Below are positions 1-10,600 of a stretch of DNA of 25,182 nucleotides, piece by piece. The notes beneath the pieces were generated by a model that saw only the letters and a program-made list of their open reading frames with translations, did not search any database and was not told the origin of the DNA. Origin of the DNA: an uncultured Eubacteriales bacterium (GTDB lineage Bacteria > Bacillota > Clostridia > UBA1381); assembly GCA_905199755.1 (NCBI GenBank), contig CAJKHT010000041.1, positions 1 to 25,182 on the forward strand, given 5' to 3'. A program made the translations under genes and the position numbers. Each line of letters opens with the position of its first letter. Positions within the stretch are counted from its first letter, which is position 1.

Positions 1-48
1 TCCTAATGGATTGTTAGTTATGCCGGTTGAAGAATTAAAGTAGTTTCA

Positions 49-67
49 GAAATTTAGGGTAAATTTC
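49..67. repeat. Short AT-rich inverted repeat downstream of the operon
   Basis: GAAATTTA (49-56) and TAAATTTC (60-67) are perfect 8-base complementary arms around a GGG loop. It lies 28 bases past the stop codon of the last operon gene. In the minus-strand direction it is not followed by a run of T, so it is a weak candidate for a transcription terminator and may only stabilise the mRNA 3' end. Nothing else is recognisable in bases 1-94. Confidence 0.35.
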
Positions 68-94
68 GACTGCACTTTTATTGACATTTCCAAT

Positions 95-3070
95 TTATTT
101 AATCACAAGTGGTTTCATGAATTTATCCCAGATAAACGCCCTGACCTCTGACGCTCCTTCGGGAGTTTCAAAGGAATTAACCTCCTGTATATCATTCACG
201 ACATATGCCTTTACAAGCTCCTTCTGTTCATTATATGCCGCGACATACAAAACGTCGTCACTGTCCGCATCATCGGGAATTTTCACCTTAACAACAATGC
301 CGTCGGGCGCAAATTTTGTAATCTCATAATCATATTGCTCAATTACTTCAATCTGATTATCCAAAACATATACACCGATATCATAAAAATCCGCATTCTT
401 CACAGGTCCCCTTACTCCGAGCATTACATACGCAGTTACTGCATCCTTCGGCGCGGCTGCGCGATTATAATATTCCATTGCCGTCTGATGCCCGTTTATC
501 GAAACCAATTCCAAATCAGGATTCTTTTTGCCCTCAATATTTTCGTCATACACGTCGGCAGAATATATCGGGACTCCGTTTGTATCACAGAACACCAGCG
601 TAGCATACATTGAGGAGGAATTATTCATTCCGTCTCCCACTTTTGAGCGGAACCCGAATTCATATATCACGCCCGCCTCAACTTTAAACGAATCGGACAT
701 TGCAATAGCTTCTTCGCCCTCTGCCGCATTCATTCTCATCAGGGCAAGACCACCTGATGCCGATGGTGTAACCTGTCCTCCGATAATTTTCCAGCCTGAG
801 CCTTCGCCAACGCCTTTTCTGAATCCCGAATTTTCCACAAGACTCTTTACAATATGAAGCTCATATCTGCCCGTTACGTCGTCATTATTATCAGAAACAG
901 CTGTAAGAGTCAGCTTATGCGTTGTCGTATCAGGCGATACCGTGATTACCGCGTTGCCTGCCGAATTTGTTGAAAGCGTAACGCCATTTTCGCTATAGTC
1001 CGTCTTTTGGTCAATAGAATATGTGCAGCCCTCACCGCTTATTTCTTTTCCGTCCGCAGCAAAAACGGTTGACACAAATGTATATGTCCTGTCAATCCCG
1101 TTGCCCTTAGCGTCAAGACTGTCGGCTGCGAGCCGCTTGATATCAATAACGTCTACATTTCCCATTTCGGAAGGACCTTTTACAATCACGCCGCTTATGG
1201 AGGTAACACTAAGCTCAATACTGCTTTTAACAAGCGGATCTGTTTTTGAAACAGCAACCAGATTAAAGCTTCCGTTCTGCGCAGACGGAGATACTGTTAC
1301 AACTCCGTTTTCATCTACGCTTACTCCGCCGCCTTCAAGGTTATCAATTCTCCATTCAACCTCTTCGTCTGCCATTACCCTGCCGTAATTATCGCTTACA
1401 ACAGCGGTAAATGAATATTCTCTGTTGTTCAGCTTTGTTTTTACAAGCCTTCTGTCGTTTCCGTTAACGGCAATGCTTGCGGGAAACGGTTCGGCTGTGA
1501 GCAGGATCGTTTTCTCTGCCGTTAATCCTCCGCCCTGTTCCTCTGCGATAAGTTTTATATATCCCGACTGCGCCTGTGACGATACCGTTACCAAACCATC
1601 CGCAACGGTTACGCCTGCCGGGCTGCCCTCTATTCTCCATTCAAAAGTCTTTCCCGTGTTTTCCATCGGCGCGCCGCTTCTGTCACGCACAATCACCTCA
1701 AACTGCGCGCTGTTTGCATCGTGCTCAATTGCGATTTCGTCAGTCTTACCTGCGATATACGCGCTTGCTGCCTCAGGCTCGGTGTCATTTGTATAGAACA
1801 CCGCCTTTTCATATCCCTCTGACAGATCATTCGGGATAAATACAGCGCAGCCCTCAGGCGGTACATCTTGAGCATTCTTGTGACCCGGTGCTCCTCCTAT
1901 TGCCACATAACCTGTTTTGCCCTTTACTATACCTGTAAGCGGCAATGTTCCAATGTCATCCGCGTCAGTCTTAGGATTAACTTTAACATACTTTGACATA
2001 TCTCTTGCCTTTGATATTGGCGTCGCCGCTACGGTTTCTCCGTTTTCACCAACTTTATTATCAGCCTCTGTAACCTTAGTATCTACAGTATAAATATCAC
2101 CATTCATGTATACGATGACAATTTCCGAACCATCGTCTGATACCGCTACATCGCCTGCCGGTCCGGGAATTCCATTATCCTTACCGACATTTTTCATTTC
2201 TATTTTATTGCCTTCCGGAGATGCATTGGTCGCCGGGTCAATAAAGCTGATAGCAGCCGTACTGGTGCTGTCAATTGTATTTTTATTGCCATTCACGCCA
2301 ACCAGAATCAATCTGTCAAGATATTTTGAATAAACGCTTCCGAGCGTTTTATACGGTCCCACGTTTCCGCCGATTGCCAGATTCCATGTAAGACCGTCGT
2401 CATTTGTAACATACGCGCCTTTGTCAGGCAGACCGCTTGAGGCGTAAATCTTGCCGCTGTCCGTACCTGTAATTGCTGCTACAGGTTTTTTTGTAGCAGC
2501 GCCCAGTGTCGTAACATACCATTTCAGCAAATCACCGTCTATTGTTCTTGCAACTTCACCGTTAATTCTCGTTGTAGCCCAGTAATTGCTGCCGTCGAAA
2601 TACATATTGTATAATTCAATATTTCCTGTCGGTTCTGCAGCGTCAATTTTGGCATACTTTTTCGGCGTTCCGAGCTTTGTCCAGTTTATACCGTCTGGCG
2701 ATGTATAGACATTTGCCATATCGCCCATTACAAACATATGCTCTTTATCATTCCAGACAATCATATTCGGATTTACATAATGCCCGTTTGCTTCAACAAC
2801 GCCTATTCTTGTGTTTCTGTCGTCAATTTTAGCGTTGCTTCTTACCCAGCTTTTGCCGTCGCCCGAAGAATAGACAACGAGATTGTTTCCTGAGTCTGCG
2901 CTCTTTGCAGCTACTGCCGTATAAATATCCAGCTCTGGGCTGTAGCATACGGATACCAGCTTGCTCGGCGGCTTCATTTCTGCCGCGCCTGCCGTTATAT
3001 TTATCCCGCCAAACGCCGCAAACAACATTGATAACGCAATTATTTCTGTTATAAATCTCTTAACTTTCAT
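95..3070 (-). CDS. Secreted multidomain protein with Asp-box (BNR-like) propeller, Ig-like domains and CBM-like module
   Basis: A 991-residue exported protein. The ATG at 3070 is chosen because AAAGGA lies 8 bases upstream; the longer frame from 3133 would overlap the preceding gene. Residues 1-30 form a signal peptide ending near AGAAE. Residues about 35-430 carry Asp-box-type motifs (YSSGDGKSW, YTSPDGINW, TNDDGLTW), which are typical of beta-propellers of the sialidase/BNR type. Three Ig-like modules follow (about 437-527, 527-622, 623-742), then a beta-sandwich, CBM-like stretch (743-905) starting with NSGF and a Trp, and an 85-residue C-terminal module ending in a WDKFMKPL pattern. There is no SLH or sortase signal, so it is probably released or held by glycan binding. 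It is the last gene of the operon, 23 bases after its neighbour. Glycan binding or hydrolysis is inferred; no catalytic residues were identified. Confidence 0.8.
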   Translation of the reverse strand: MKVKRFITEIIALSMLFAAFGGINITAGAAEMKPPSKLVSVCYSPELDIYTAVAAKSADSGNNLVVYSSGDGKSWVRSNAKIDDRNTRIGVVEANGHYVNPNMIVWNDKEHMFVMGDMANVYTSPDGINWTKLGTPKKYAKIDAAEPTGNIELYNMYFDGSNYWATTRINGEVARTIDGDLLKWYVTTLGAATKKPVAAITGTDSGKIYASSGLPDKGAYVTNDDGLTWNLAIGGNVGPYKTLGSVYSKYLDRLILVGVNGNKNTIDSTSTAAISFIDPATNASPEGNKIEMKNVGKDNGIPGPAGDVAVSDDGSEIVIVYMNGDIYTVDTKVTEADNKVGENGETVAATPISKARDMSKYVKVNPKTDADDIGTLPLTGIVKGKTGYVAIGGAPGHKNAQDVPPEGCAVFIPNDLSEGYEKAVFYTNDTEPEAASAYIAGKTDEIAIEHDANSAQFEVIVRDRSGAPMENTGKTFEWRIEGSPAGVTVADGLVTVSSQAQSGYIKLIAEEQGGGLTAEKTILLTAEPFPASIAVNGNDRRLVKTKLNNREYSFTAVVSDNYGRVMADEEVEWRIDNLEGGGVSVDENGVVTVSPSAQNGSFNLVAVSKTDPLVKSSIELSVTSISGVIVKGPSEMGNVDVIDIKRLAADSLDAKGNGIDRTYTFVSTVFAADGKEISGEGCTYSIDQKTDYSENGVTLSTNSAGNAVITVSPDTTTHKLTLTAVSDNNDDVTGRYELHIVKSLVENSGFRKGVGEGSGWKIIGGQVTPSASGGLALMRMNAAEGEEAIAMSDSFKVEAGVIYEFGFRSKVGDGMNNSSSMYATLVFCDTNGVPIYSADVYDENIEGKKNPDLELVSINGHQTAMEYYNRAAAPKDAVTAYVMLGVRGPVKNADFYDIGVYVLDNQIEVIEQYDYEITKFAPDGIVVKVKIPDDADSDDVLYVAAYNEQKELVKAYVVNDIQEVNSFETPEGASEVRAFIWDKFMKPLVIK

Positions 3071-3093
3071 TTTTCCCATCCTTTCTATAAATA

Positions 3094-4869
3094 TTATGCT
3101 TCGCCAAAATCTTCCCTTGAAGGCACTCTCCATACATGCCTTGACGGCTTAACGCAATGCTTTTCAGCACTTTTCAAATGCCTGACATTGTCTTTGTATG
3201 AGCCGATTGTTTCGGGATATTCCACCGTGTGAACGGAATATCCGCTGTCAAAGGTTATTGCTTCTTGTGTTTCGGATATCCGTCCGAAAGTATCGTAAAG
3301 TTTTTCTCTTTCATTTACGGAATATATGCCTGTGCCAAAAGCTGTAAACGCCTTTTTCCCGTCCTCGAGAGTTACATTTTCCGCCTGCTCCGAGCTGTGC
3401 CATACAACATCAACCGTAATCATTTGCCCGTATTTGTCTATCTTCACTTCGGGGCATGAATCTCCAAAAGCCCGCCTGCCGATTCGTATGGGAATCAATA
3501 CGTCCCGGAATACAAGCACGATGCCGTTTTCATTTTCCTCTGTTCCTTCAAAATCTTTCAGGATATCCCTACCGCCTATCTCAAATCTCAACGCGATATA
3601 CTCCGCGCTTATCTGCTTATGGCAGATAGGGTCAAGGTTGAAATGCCTGTCGCCGTGGTCATTGCACAGCACCACAGAACCGATAACCAGATTGTCTGCC
3701 TGCACGGTTTTAAGCAGCCCGCTTGTGAAATCAAAGTCGTCATGCATCAGCCTAAGCCTCATATAACGCGGGAAAGCTTCCCCGCCCCAGTACGCGATAA
3801 CAGGTCTGCGCTGCGTCCAGAAATCGCAGAAGCTAAAGCTTCCGATGCTCCTGCACCCGTTCCGCCACATTGACGCCTGCACATAAATTTCATCATTCAG
3901 CACGGTATGTCGCATAAAGCTTTTTATCCCGCGCACCGCTGCATACGCAATATACTGTTCGGGGATTTCCATTCCGCTCTGCACCCACATCGGTTCGGGT
4001 TCAAAATCCCCGTCCTCTATAATGCGAAACCTTTCTCCCAGTCCGACCTGCAAAAATGATAACAGCCTTTTCCCCTGTATAGTTTCGTAGCATCTGCTGT
4101 GCGGTCCCGTCCACTGCTTATTTTCGGCGCAGAAATGCTCCATTGTGTATTTCCATTGCATATCCAGCAGCAAATCCGTCATTTCCCTTATTTCTTCATC
4201 ATGGATATGCTTTCGGATTAAAGACAAATCCGTCAATGCCTCAATGGTGTACGTGGGGCTGTTGTATTCGCTCACGCAGCCATTAAGCATGTTATAGCAA
4301 AACAATTTTTTGAAACGTCCCTTTGCATATTCCGTCATTTCACTGTCGCCCAAATACTCGCCCGCGGCAAGCGTAACATAGCTGCCCATTACGGAAATAT
4401 TGGTATACGACGGGTTAACATCACGCTTTTTTATCGCGCGCGCCGCGCATACTACAGCATGCTTTACCTCGTCAATCAGACCTGCTTCAAAGTATCCGCT
4501 GTAATCAATAATAAATTGCAAAAGACCCTTTGCACAGAAATCCGACCAGTTCCAGTCAGGTCTTTCCCTCGTCTGTACAGGCTCCTCCATATACAGCGGC
4601 CACACGCCGTAAGTCCTGCTGTTTTCATCGCAATCCTCCGAAGCGCATACCTGTCTTATCAGCTTTGACACAATCGGGGCGTTTTTTTCAGGATTTACAT
4701 ACATAAGCCCGATACCGTAGAATATAGATTCCCTTACAACATGATAATCACCCGAAAGCGAGGTATAAAAGGTACCTTTGTGCTGTTTAACCTTGTGCAC
4801 CAGCAGCCCTGTATCGGAGTCAAAATTATATTTGTCTGATTTTAACACCCTCTCCATTACACTCTTCAA
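3094..4869 (-). CDS. Cytoplasmic candidate polysaccharide lyase ((alpha/alpha)-toroid plus beta-sheet architecture)
   Basis: A 591-residue protein with no signal peptide or membrane segment, so probably cytoplasmic. The TTG at 4869 is preferred over the ATG-like reading from 4911: AAAGGAAGGA ends 5 bases before the TTG, whereas the longer frame overlaps the previous gene and lacks a ribosome binding site. The first ~330 residues are helix-rich and contain NPSYTN (152-157), EYNSPTY (201-207) and GPHSR (255-259). The second half looks beta-rich. This layout matches (alpha/alpha)-toroid polysaccharide lyases and heparinase-like proteins, in which Asn, His and Tyr serve in catalysis. I do not recognise the exact family. 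Its place in an operon with a secreted lyase, an oligosaccharide importer and a GH105 enzyme suggests that it acts on imported unsaturated oligosaccharides; this is inference. Confidence 0.72.
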   Translation of the reverse strand: MKSVMERVLKSDKYNFDSDTGLLVHKVKQHKGTFYTSLSGDYHVVRESIFYGIGLMYVNPEKNAPIVSKLIRQVCASEDCDENSRTYGVWPLYMEEPVQTRERPDWNWSDFCAKGLLQFIIDYSGYFEAGLIDEVKHAVVCAARAIKKRDVNPSYTNISVMGSYVTLAAGEYLGDSEMTEYAKGRFKKLFCYNMLNGCVSEYNSPTYTIEALTDLSLIRKHIHDEEIREMTDLLLDMQWKYTMEHFCAENKQWTGPHSRCYETIQGKRLLSFLQVGLGERFRIIEDGDFEPEPMWVQSGMEIPEQYIAYAAVRGIKSFMRHTVLNDEIYVQASMWRNGCRSIGSFSFCDFWTQRRPVIAYWGGEAFPRYMRLRLMHDDFDFTSGLLKTVQADNLVIGSVVLCNDHGDRHFNLDPICHKQISAEYIALRFEIGGRDILKDFEGTEENENGIVLVFRDVLIPIRIGRRAFGDSCPEVKIDKYGQMITVDVVWHSSEQAENVTLEDGKKAFTAFGTGIYSVNEREKLYDTFGRISETQEAITFDSGYSVHTVEYPETIGSYKDNVRHLKSAEKHCVKPSRHVWRVPSREDFGEA

Positions 4870-4874
4870 GCTCG

Positions 4875-4884
4875 TCCTTCCTTT
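4875..4884 (-). promoter_or_regulatory. Ribosome binding site fixing a TTG start
   Basis: The minus strand reads AAAGGAAGGA, then five bases (CGAGC), then TTG AAG AGT GTA ATG. The first ATG in frame (4857) is 17 bases from this site and has none of its own. The TTG at 4869 is therefore the best start for the 591-residue protein, leaving a 31-base gap to the upstream stop codon. Confidence 0.65.
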
Positions 4885-4900
4885 CTGTTTGAATTTGCGC

Positions 4901-7597
4901 TTAGTCCTCATAAATCACGACATCGCGCACAATATCCTTTTCCATTCTCATAAACACTCTTGAACAATCGTCATACCCATAGGAAGAAGCAGTTTTTGCG
5001 TCGTAAATACTGCCCGCTTCGGCTGTTTTAGTTCTTGAGTTATATATGTAAATATTTGCGCCCGTAATTGAATACGCTCTGCATTCGTCATTCATTCGCG
5101 TTGCAACCGTCACGACATTCTCATTCGCGTTCATGCACATGCCGTAAACCGTGTGCAGCTTTACATTGTAATCGCTGCCGCTCCAGTCGCGGGTTTCCAT
5201 CGTATCATAAACAGTTTCCTTCGTAGGAGCCTTATAGAGCTTACGAATCTTTGTTATTTCGCCGAGCAGATTGCTTTTTACCTGAATAACCGAACCGGGG
5301 GTCATATCCTCAAGACGGTTTACTCCTTCTTCATCGCTGACGTTCATATCCTTTGCTATAAGCGTTACGCGCTCGCCGTTCTGCATGCCTGTAACGCCGT
5401 AGGTCGTCTCGTCGTCATGATATGTCAGCAAAATTTTCTCTATCAAAAGCGGTGACTGCGACCAGTTCACGTCGTCTGATTCTTCAAGCGTTGTGCCGTG
5501 GCTCACTACCGCGCCCGCCACCTTAAACTCGTCAAGGTCATAGGCGTCAATATTATAAACCGTGTCGTCGTTGAACATACTATATGTTCCCGCTCCCCAT
5601 TCCGTTTCATCATCAGATGAAATGTCGAATACAACCGTGCTGCCGTCCATCTTCATGTCTCCGCCGAGAGTTGGCGGATTGACATTGTTAAAGTACAAAT
5701 TAGTGCTTGCATTGAGCGCAAATTTCTTATCCTTGTTATAAGCAATATATCCGCCCGTCGTTGTGCAGACGTTACTCTTATCGGCAGTTTCAATCTTGCG
5801 AATAGTACCCTCGCTGTTTTTGCTGAACACAATCAATGAATAAAGTTCCATATTTCTCAGCAGCGATTCACTGAGCTTTTTCGCCCTTACGCCGTTAATC
5901 ATCAGGCTGTTTGTCACTTCATGCATCTTCGTTGTTCCGTCCGAATGAAGAAGCTTGATATAACCTGTGTTCTGATTATCGTCATACGCGGTATGAAGCA
6001 CAAGCGCGTAATCTGTGACATTATCGTTTGCATCCGTGTTTATCCCGACAATCTTGTCATTGAAGGATATAAGAAACGTCTGATAATCTCCAATTTTCAC
6101 TTTATCGCCAAAACTATCCGCAACATAATAATTCTCGCCGTCAATGCTGTATTTTTCCTCAAAGCTGCTGCTTGTTATTCCGTCAAGCTTTCCCGAAACG
6201 CTTTTATCCGACAAATATATAATTGTGGTATTCTTCGTTTTGCTCTGCGCAACAGACGCCACTGTCCATTTTTCAATAACCGTATTCTCGTCGGGAATCA
6301 GCGTATCACCGCCGCGGTATAAGGTAACCATTCTGTCAGTGTCGTTCGGATCCATTTCAAGCTGTCCCATGGCAGCCTTCGTATTCGGCATAAAATACAG
6401 CTTTGGAATCCCGTCTTTTACGCTGTATTCCGATACGATAAAATGCTGATAGGAATTTATAAACACAATGTCATATTTTCCGTCCGAATCGTTATCCAGA
6501 AGCGTAACAGAACCGTCAGAAGGGATATAGTCCTCCTTTGTAAGCTCCTCTGTATATTCGCCGTTATAGATATAGGCTGCATTGCTGTTAAGAGCCGCTT
6601 TTTTCGTCCTTCCGTCCAAAATATAGCTGTATCTCCTGTCAGGGTCAGCCTCCACTGCGTCCGCGCTGTCGAAGCTGATTATTTTGTTCTTATCTGTCGG
6701 CTTGATGTACAAAAGAGTGTAATCATCGTCGTCGGAGGTATCCGTGTAAAATGTCACCTCACGGCCCAATAGCTCCGCGGCATCGGTTTTGCCCACATTC
6801 AGCTTCAAGTCCCCGTTTTTCGTTCTGACAATAACATGATTTCTGTTATTGGTTCCGTCCTCCCTGTCAATCGACGTGTTGGCGACAGAAGAGACAATAC
6901 CTTTTTCATCGGCATAATCCGAAAATTCATCCATCAGCGTTCCGTCACGGCGCATGGATTCATGACCGTTCTCAAACGTGCCGCTGTTTTTCAGAACATC
7001 TGCATTCATGGTATCAAGAATCAGCTGCGCCGCCTGACCTCTGTTAATTGCAGAATCGCCCGCAATCAACACATGCTTTGTAATTTTATTATCATTTGCA
7101 ACATTGATATAGCCCGCAGGATATCCGCCCTGCATCTCCGCATAGGACTGAAAGCCCGTTATGCAAACCATCACTTTTACCGCTTGATTAAAGGTTATGT
7201 TCTCATCGGGGTGGAATTTGGAGTCGCCCATGCCCGATACATACCCGTTCTGTGACGTGAGACTGATATATCCCTGCGCCCAATGGTTTTCGACATCGGT
7301 AAAACTGCTTTTATTGCCAATTGCCTTTGCCAAATCCTCAAGCTTTAACGCTCTTACGACAATCGCGGCAAACTCTGCCCTTGTCAAATTGTTTCCGGGA
7401 TAAAATTTCCCGTCGTCCATCCCTTCAAAAATCCCCAGCGCGTTAAGCACTTCAATCGCCTCACTGTACTGATAGCCGATTGAGACATCATCAAATACGT
7501 CAGCGCTCGCGGAGATTCCCGGCACTCCCGCCGCTGTGCCGACTGCAAATACAGCAATCAGCAGCAGGCAAATTATATTTTGTTTTATATAGTGCAT
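4901..7597 (-). CDS. SLH-domain surface protein with unrecognised ~690-residue body
   Basis: An 898-residue exported protein, started at the ATG at 7597 because AGAGGAGA lies 6 bases upstream (the ATG at 7603 sits directly on that site). Residues 1-32 form a signal peptide ending in SASA. Three SLH repeats follow: about 35-88 with TRAE (72-75), 97-150 where that motif has become TFNQ, and 155-202 with NRGQ. SLH trimers bind secondary cell-wall polysaccharide, so the protein should be anchored at the surface by its N terminus. The remaining ~690 residues are beta-rich and Asp/Thr-rich, and I recognise no enzyme motif in them. It sits 18 bases after the giant SLH lyase, which points to a shared job at the cell surface, for example glycan capture or scaffolding. 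That role is inference. Confidence 0.8.
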   Translation of the reverse strand: MHYIKQNIICLLLIAVFAVGTAAGVPGISASADVFDDVSIGYQYSEAIEVLNALGIFEGMDDGKFYPGNNLTRAEFAAIVVRALKLEDLAKAIGNKSSFTDVENHWAQGYISLTSQNGYVSGMGDSKFHPDENITFNQAVKVMVCITGFQSYAEMQGGYPAGYINVANDNKITKHVLIAGDSAINRGQAAQLILDTMNADVLKNSGTFENGHESMRRDGTLMDEFSDYADEKGIVSSVANTSIDREDGTNNRNHVIVRTKNGDLKLNVGKTDAAELLGREVTFYTDTSDDDDYTLLYIKPTDKNKIISFDSADAVEADPDRRYSYILDGRTKKAALNSNAAYIYNGEYTEELTKEDYIPSDGSVTLLDNDSDGKYDIVFINSYQHFIVSEYSVKDGIPKLYFMPNTKAAMGQLEMDPNDTDRMVTLYRGGDTLIPDENTVIEKWTVASVAQSKTKNTTIIYLSDKSVSGKLDGITSSSFEEKYSIDGENYYVADSFGDKVKIGDYQTFLISFNDKIVGINTDANDNVTDYALVLHTAYDDNQNTGYIKLLHSDGTTKMHEVTNSLMINGVRAKKLSESLLRNMELYSLIVFSKNSEGTIRKIETADKSNVCTTTGGYIAYNKDKKFALNASTNLYFNNVNPPTLGGDMKMDGSTVVFDISSDDETEWGAGTYSMFNDDTVYNIDAYDLDEFKVAGAVVSHGTTLEESDDVNWSQSPLLIEKILLTYHDDETTYGVTGMQNGERVTLIAKDMNVSDEEGVNRLEDMTPGSVIQVKSNLLGEITKIRKLYKAPTKETVYDTMETRDWSGSDYNVKLHTVYGMCMNANENVVTVATRMNDECRAYSITGANIYIYNSRTKTAEAGSIYDAKTASSYGYDDCSRVFMRMEKDIVRDVVIYED

Positions 7598-7615
7598 TGT
7601 CATTCTCCTCTATCT

Positions 7616-10600
7616 TTATTGAATTGCTTCCGTTAATACTCTCAGACTTTCTATTACTTTGGCACTTTCGGCTCTTGTGGCATTTGATTTCGGCATGAAC
7701 ATATTCCCGCCGCTTCCGTTTAAAATTCCTGCCTTTTTAAGCCCCAACGCAGCCTTTTCCGCATATCCGCTTATTAAAGCGGAATCTGCAAACGGCTCTG
7801 TATCCGTTTCAAACGTAAGTCCCGCGGCTTCACCCGTTCTGTAAATAATCGCCGCCATCTGCTCTCTTGTAATCTGCTCGCCCGCGCCAAAATAGTCCAC
7901 GGACATGCCGTTTACAATTCCTAAAGCCACAGCCTTTTGCACATATGTATAATACCAGTCTCCCGTATTTACATCCGTAAAGCTCATCTGAACCCCTTCT
8001 GTATTGTCAAGCCCTGTAGCAATAAGCAGCATTTTTACAAATTCTGCGCGCGACACCTTATCATCAGGCTCGAATATTCCGCCGCCCCTGCCGTTAACGG
8101 CGCCTTGCTTATACAACGAATATATATACTCTGCCGCCCAGTGAGAATCGGGAACATCAGTAAACCCAAACGGCGCTGTTACTGAAGTATTGCCGCTGAT
8201 TCCCTGATTGGAGTCTGCCGATACCGGCGGAATAAATCTTCCGCCCGACGACGAGGCTCCTCCGCCTCCGCCGCTTCCTGCGGACGGTACGCTCACCTTA
8301 ACCTGAATTTTCTTCTGCGCGGTTATATCGGGATAGCCCGATACATACGCTGTAAGCGTCAGAATACCCGCCGTCTGTCTGCCGATTGTAACATTGCCGT
8401 CTGAAACTGACGCGTCGCCGATGCCTTTTACGCTCCATATAACCTCCGCGTCCATTACTTCTCCGTTTTTGTCCGTAACCTCTGCTCTGTATACTTCCTC
8501 CGCGCCGCTGCTGCCTGTGGTTATCGCACTGCTTCCTATAATCGAAACAGCCGCGGGCGCATTTGCAGTTATCGGTATTCTGATTTCTGTTTTATTGTCG
8601 GACGACTGCTTTGACGTAACCGTCACAACAATTGTTTTGCCAATCTGCGCGCCTGATACCGTCAGCTCGCCCGACGGGCTTATGCTAACGCCGTCAATAG
8701 GCGTTTTCAGGGAGTATTCAAGCTCCGCGTCGCTGAATTTCATACCCATCTGGTCTGTTACATATCCGCTTAGCGAAACCGTAACTGCCTTTTTGCCTAC
8801 GGCAATTTCAGACGGCGCGTTTACATGGATTCCGCTTTCCTTGGGCTGAACAAGTATTGCCTCCAGCGTATTGGTTATGGACGCATCGTTAAAATGCGAT
8901 ACGTTCACGTGAATGATGCTTCCCGCCTTTACGTTCGGCTGTATGGTAAGCACACCTGTGTAGGAATTAATACTTACACCCTCAACCGAATCAAAAATTG
9001 TCCATAACGGTTTTGCTCCGCTCACCGTTCCGCCCGACGCATTTTTAAATACACAGCTATACGCATAGGTCGTGCTGCCGTCCGCGGGTATGGTAAGCAT
9101 ATTGCTTCCCTTTATTTCAACAGATGTGATTTTTGTATCATCGTTGCCCGCCGCCGTAACTTCAAAAGTATTCTTTATGTCGCCGTATTTTGCCGAAATT
9201 ACGATTTTGTCGCTGTTAAAGCTATTGTCCACGAACAGCGTTCCGTTCTTATCAATGCTGCATCCCTGCGCATTGTTTTCAATACTATATTCGACTTCCG
9301 CATCATCAATTGTGTTTCCGTAATTGTCAAACACCCTGACATCATATGCGTAATTTAACGTCTTATCCTCCGTCGGCACTCCGATAACGCTATCACCGCT
9401 GATTTCAAGTCTTGCCGCGGTCGGTTCTTCAACAGAATCGTCTATGAGGACAAGCATTGCGCCCGCGCCGACTTCCAGAGTGCCGCCTGCGGCTGTCACC
9501 TCGCCGTTCTGCGGATTTCTCACGTCGTTTTCCTTGCTCGGCACAAATTTAGCCGCCGCGCCCGAATCATTGTATGCGACATAAAAGCTCTTGCCGCTTT
9601 CCTCCTGCGTCATTTTATACGCCTTAATCCCATTGCCTGTTTCAATAGCCGTCTGCTTGAGGCCCTTTGCGCCGTTCGGTTTTGAATACAGCACTGTCAG
9701 GTAATCCTCGCCGCTGTTCTGCTCATATTGGATAAGCTGCTGCTGTTCCGCGCCTCCGATGGTAGGCAGTCCGTATTTACCCGCAGACGGTACCCACATA
9801 TGGCTGATATCCGGATTTTCCGCATTGAGCATATGCACTTCCATCTGCATATTGCCGTTCATGTTCGCGGTTACAATATTGTTGTTCTGCGAATATGACG
9901 TGCTTGCCATATACAAATTAAACTGGCTCTTACGCGTATTTAAAACTTCATCCCAGAAAATCAACGCATTTATGCCGTTTTTGATATATGCAAAATGCCT
10001 GTTCCACTGCATATTCGTATCCTTACCCGCACGCTTAGCCGGGTTAACCTGCACGGTTGCGCGGTCAAGCTCCTGCGAGAAAGATACATCGACAGTTTTG
10101 CTGTCATAATTTTTGGTCTTTGCCGTGTCGCTTGTATATGAGTTTCCGTCGCCTCCCGCATTGGACAGCCATCCCTGCTGGTCGCTCCAGAATAAAATCT
10201 CATTATGCGAACGGCTGCTCCGCCAGAACGCGCTGTCGCTTCCGAAATAGCTTCCCATACCGCTGTCAAGCGACATCGGCACGCCGTTTGCTATATACGA
10301 AAAGCTTCCTCTGTCGGAATGGTCGTGTATAGGCTGTTTTTTATTTCCGTAACCGGGCGAATTGGGAATCAAAATCACATTTTCCTTGCCTAGAACGTCA
10401 AAATTCTGACGGAAATATGTATATCCCACCTTGTCCAGATACACCGAGCCGAGTTTTGGATTTTGCCTTTGCAGCGTCGGGTCGTTATCCATAAGAATAT
10501 TTATAGAATATGAGCCGCCCAGTGCAGAACCCATTCTATCCCATGTATACATAAGTTCACGGCTAAGTTCCGGGTCAGAAGCCTTATAAATAGACGCGCA

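Noticed and set aside
4434..4450. Alternating CG run (CGCGCGCGCCGCGC)
   Set aside because: It is inside the 591-residue protein and is explained by Ala/Arg codons (the segment CAARAIKKR); no repeat copies are seen elsewhere.
5921..6322. Long plus-strand open frames opposite the minus-strand genes, for example 133 codons here and 155 codons at 13653-14120
   Set aside because: They lie entirely within well-supported minus-strand genes, lack ribosome binding sites, and their translations look like antisense shadows.
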